This document shows positions 62,165 through 64,000 of a stretch of DNA of 64,000 nucleotides, piece after piece. The position numbers and the translations under genes were made by a program. Origin of the DNA: Prosapia bicincta (Eukaryota; Arthropoda; Insecta; Hemiptera; Cercopidae); NCBI GenBank assembly GCA_036971475.1, contig JBAIZL010000007.1, forward strand, positions 29,958,947 to 30,022,946, in the 5' to 3' direction. Positions within the stretch are counted from its first letter, which is position 1, and each line of letters opens with the position of its first letter. The notes beneath the pieces are model-generated. The model worked only from the letters and a program-made list of their open reading frames with translations, was not told where the DNA came from and searched no databases.

Positions 62165-64000
62165 CAGTAATACACTTCCCACGTCCTTTAAGTTTGTTGT
62201 TATAGTGAATATTAGGCAAGCCTTAGAGGAAGTACATTGTGATAGGCTGTAGGAAGCCGAGACCCTCTTACGGGTACAGTAATACTTTTCCTACGCCATT
62301 TTAGTTTGTTGTTATAGTGAATATAAGGCAAGCATTGTAAGAAATACATTGTGATAGGCTGTAGGAAGCCGATACCCACTTACGGGTACAGTAATACTTT
62401 TCCTACGCCATTTTAGTTTGTTGTTATAGTGAATATAAGGCAAGCATTGTAGGAAGTACATTGTGATAGGCTGTAGGAAGCCGAGACCCTCTTACGGGTA
62501 CAGTAATATTTTTCCTACGCCATTTTAGTTTGTTGTTATAGTGAATATAAGGCAAGCACTGTAGGAAATACATTATGATAGGCTGTAGGAAGCCGAGACC
62601 CTCTTACGGGTACAGTAATACTTTTCCTACGCCATTTTAGTTTGTTGTTATAGTGAATATAAGGCAAGCATTGTACGAAGTACATTGTGATAGGCTGTAG
62701 GAAGCCGAGACCCTCTTACGGGTACAGTAATACTTTTCCTACGCCATTTTAGTTTGTTGTTATAGTGAATATAAGGCAAGCATTGTACGAAGTACATTGT
62801 GATAGGCTGTAGGAAGCCGAGACCCTCTTACGGTAACAGTAATACTTTTCCTACGCCATTTTAGTTTGTTGTTATAGTGAATATAAGGCAAGCATTGTAC
62901 GAAGAACATTGTGATAGGCTGTAGGAAGCCGAGACCCTCTTACGGGTACAGTAATACTTTTCCTACGCCATTTTAGTTTGTTGTTATAGTGAATATAAGG
63001 CAAGCATTGTAGGAAGTACTTTGTGATAGGCTGTAGGAAGCCGAGACCCTCTTACGGGTACAGTAATACTTTTCCTACGCCATTTTAGTTTGTTGTTATA
63101 GTGAATATTAGGCAAGCATTGGAGGAAGTACTTTGTGATAGGCTGTAGGAAGCCGAGACCCTCTTACGGGTACAGTAATACTTTTCCTACGCCATTTTAG
63201 TTTGTTGTTATAGTGAATATTAGGCAAGCATTGGAGGAAGTAATTTGTGATAGGCTGTAGGAAGCCGAGATCCTCTTACGGGTACAGTAATACTTTTCCT
63301 ACGCCATTTTAGTTTGTTGTTATAGTGAATATTAGGCAAGCATTGGAGGAAGTACTTTGTGATAGGCTGTAGGAAGCCGAGACCCTCTTACGGGTACAGT
63401 AATACTTTTCCTACGCCATTTTAGTTTGTTGTTATAGTGAATATTAGGCAAGCATTGGAGGAAGTACTTTGTGATAGGCTGTAGGAAGCCGAGACCCTCT
63501 TACGGGTACAGTAATACTTTTCCTACGCCATTTTAGTTTGTTGTTATAGTGAATATAATGCAAGCATTGGAGGAAGTACTTTGTGATAGGCTGTAGGAAG
63601 CCGAGACCCTCTTACGGGTACAGTAATACTTTTCCTACGCCATTTTAGTTTGTTGTTATAGTGAATATTAGGCAAGCCTTAGAGGAAGTACATTGTGATA
63701 GGCTGTAGGAAGCCGAGACCCTCTTACGGGTACAGTAATACTTTTCCTACGCCATTTTAGTTTGTTGTTATAGTGAATATAATGCAAGCATTGGAGGAAG
63801 TACTTTGTGATAGGCTGTAGGAAGCCGAGACCCTCTTACGGGTACAGTAATACTTTTCCTACGCCATTTTAGTTTGTTGTTATAGTGAATATTAGGCAAG
63901 CACGGTAGGAAGTACTTTGTGATAGGCTGTAGGAAGCCGAGACCCTCTTACGGGTACAGTAATACTTTTCCTACGCCATTTTAGTTTGTTGTTATAGTGA
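62165..64000 (+). repeat. Repeated block copied from run 2 (43.2-45.1 kb equivalent)
   Basis: From about 62,174 the sequence of rare variants (CTTCCCACGTCC, GATACCC, CACTGTAGG, GTACGAAG, GGTAACAG, GAAGAACATT, AGTAATTTG) follows 43,248 onward at plus 18,926 bp, until one monomer is missing near the right edge. The left junction lies within a B3 monomer and keeps the register. Confidence 0.85.

Larger units (their letters stand above)
46681..64000 (+). repeat. Satellite B array, run 3 (about 155 monomers, open at the right edge)
   Basis: Restarts with B1 (46681 to about 47735), then B2 (to about 51102) and B3 to the window end. It matches run 2 at plus 13,214, then at plus 13,102 after losing one monomer near 47,990, then at plus 12,766 after losing three near 53,640. 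The long minus frame 46534-47055 lies across the junction and B1 and is an artefact of repeat periodicity. Confidence 0.95.

Noticed and set aside
17501..64000. Hammerhead ribozyme inside satellites A or B
   Set aside because: Some animal satellites carry one, but neither monomer contains a CTGATGA box with a matching GAAAC.
17501..64000. CENP-B box in the satellites
   Set aside because: No match to the core TTCG....A..CGGG pattern was seen in either monomer consensus.

Overview
This is a eukaryotic, intron-free-looking and essentially gene-free window: AT-rich, with no intact protein-coding gene on either strand. The only protein homology I can defend is to retroelement relics: the C-terminal GIY-YIG nuclease part of a Penelope-like element near 2.1 kb, and the C-terminal RNase H/CCHC-like tail of a Jockey/I-type non-LTR retrotransposon, present twice (about 20.0 and 31.2 kb). 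These relics and the repeat style fit an invertebrate, most likely an arthropod, but the species cannot be named from the sequence.

Layout. 1-8.27 kb is ordinary AT-rich intergenic DNA with transposon debris (Penelope relic, a hAT-like end, a dispersed repeat with one inverted copy at 17 kb). 8.28-15.0 kb is a run of short, degenerate minisatellites, each with its own period: 34 bp, 36-37 bp, 79 bp, 28 bp, 16 bp, then 148 bp. 15.0-17.5 kb is mostly unassigned, ending in the inverted dispersed repeat and a 64-bp (TA)n tract. From 17.5 kb to the right edge almost everything is satellite: satellite A (87-bp monomer, 26 monomers in perfect register), a non-satellite segment X of about 2.74 kb, and satellite B (112-bp monomer, roughly 340 monomers in the window).

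The main structure is compound. The block [end of A - X - B array] is tandemly duplicated with an offset of exactly 11,201 bp (copy 1 from 19,029, copy 2 from 30,230), with only two substitutions noticed between the two X copies. The B array has an internal order of three monomer subfamilies (B1, B2, B3), and this order runs three times: 22.5-30.2 kb, 33.7-46.7 kb and 46.7-64 kb. The third run lacks A and X and is joined directly B3 to B1 in register. Within B3 there is a 14-monomer higher-order repeat of 1,568 bp with a 5-monomer (560 bp) insertion variant, plus dimer (224 bp) and trimer (336 bp) patterns elsewhere. The array runs off the right edge.

Nothing here works together as a gene set. 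The window reads as a passage from ordinary intergenic DNA into homogeneous heterochromatic (possibly pericentromeric or other macrosatellite) DNA, shaped by unequal exchange. The apparent ORFs of 60-173 codons are chance or periodic artefacts of the repeats.
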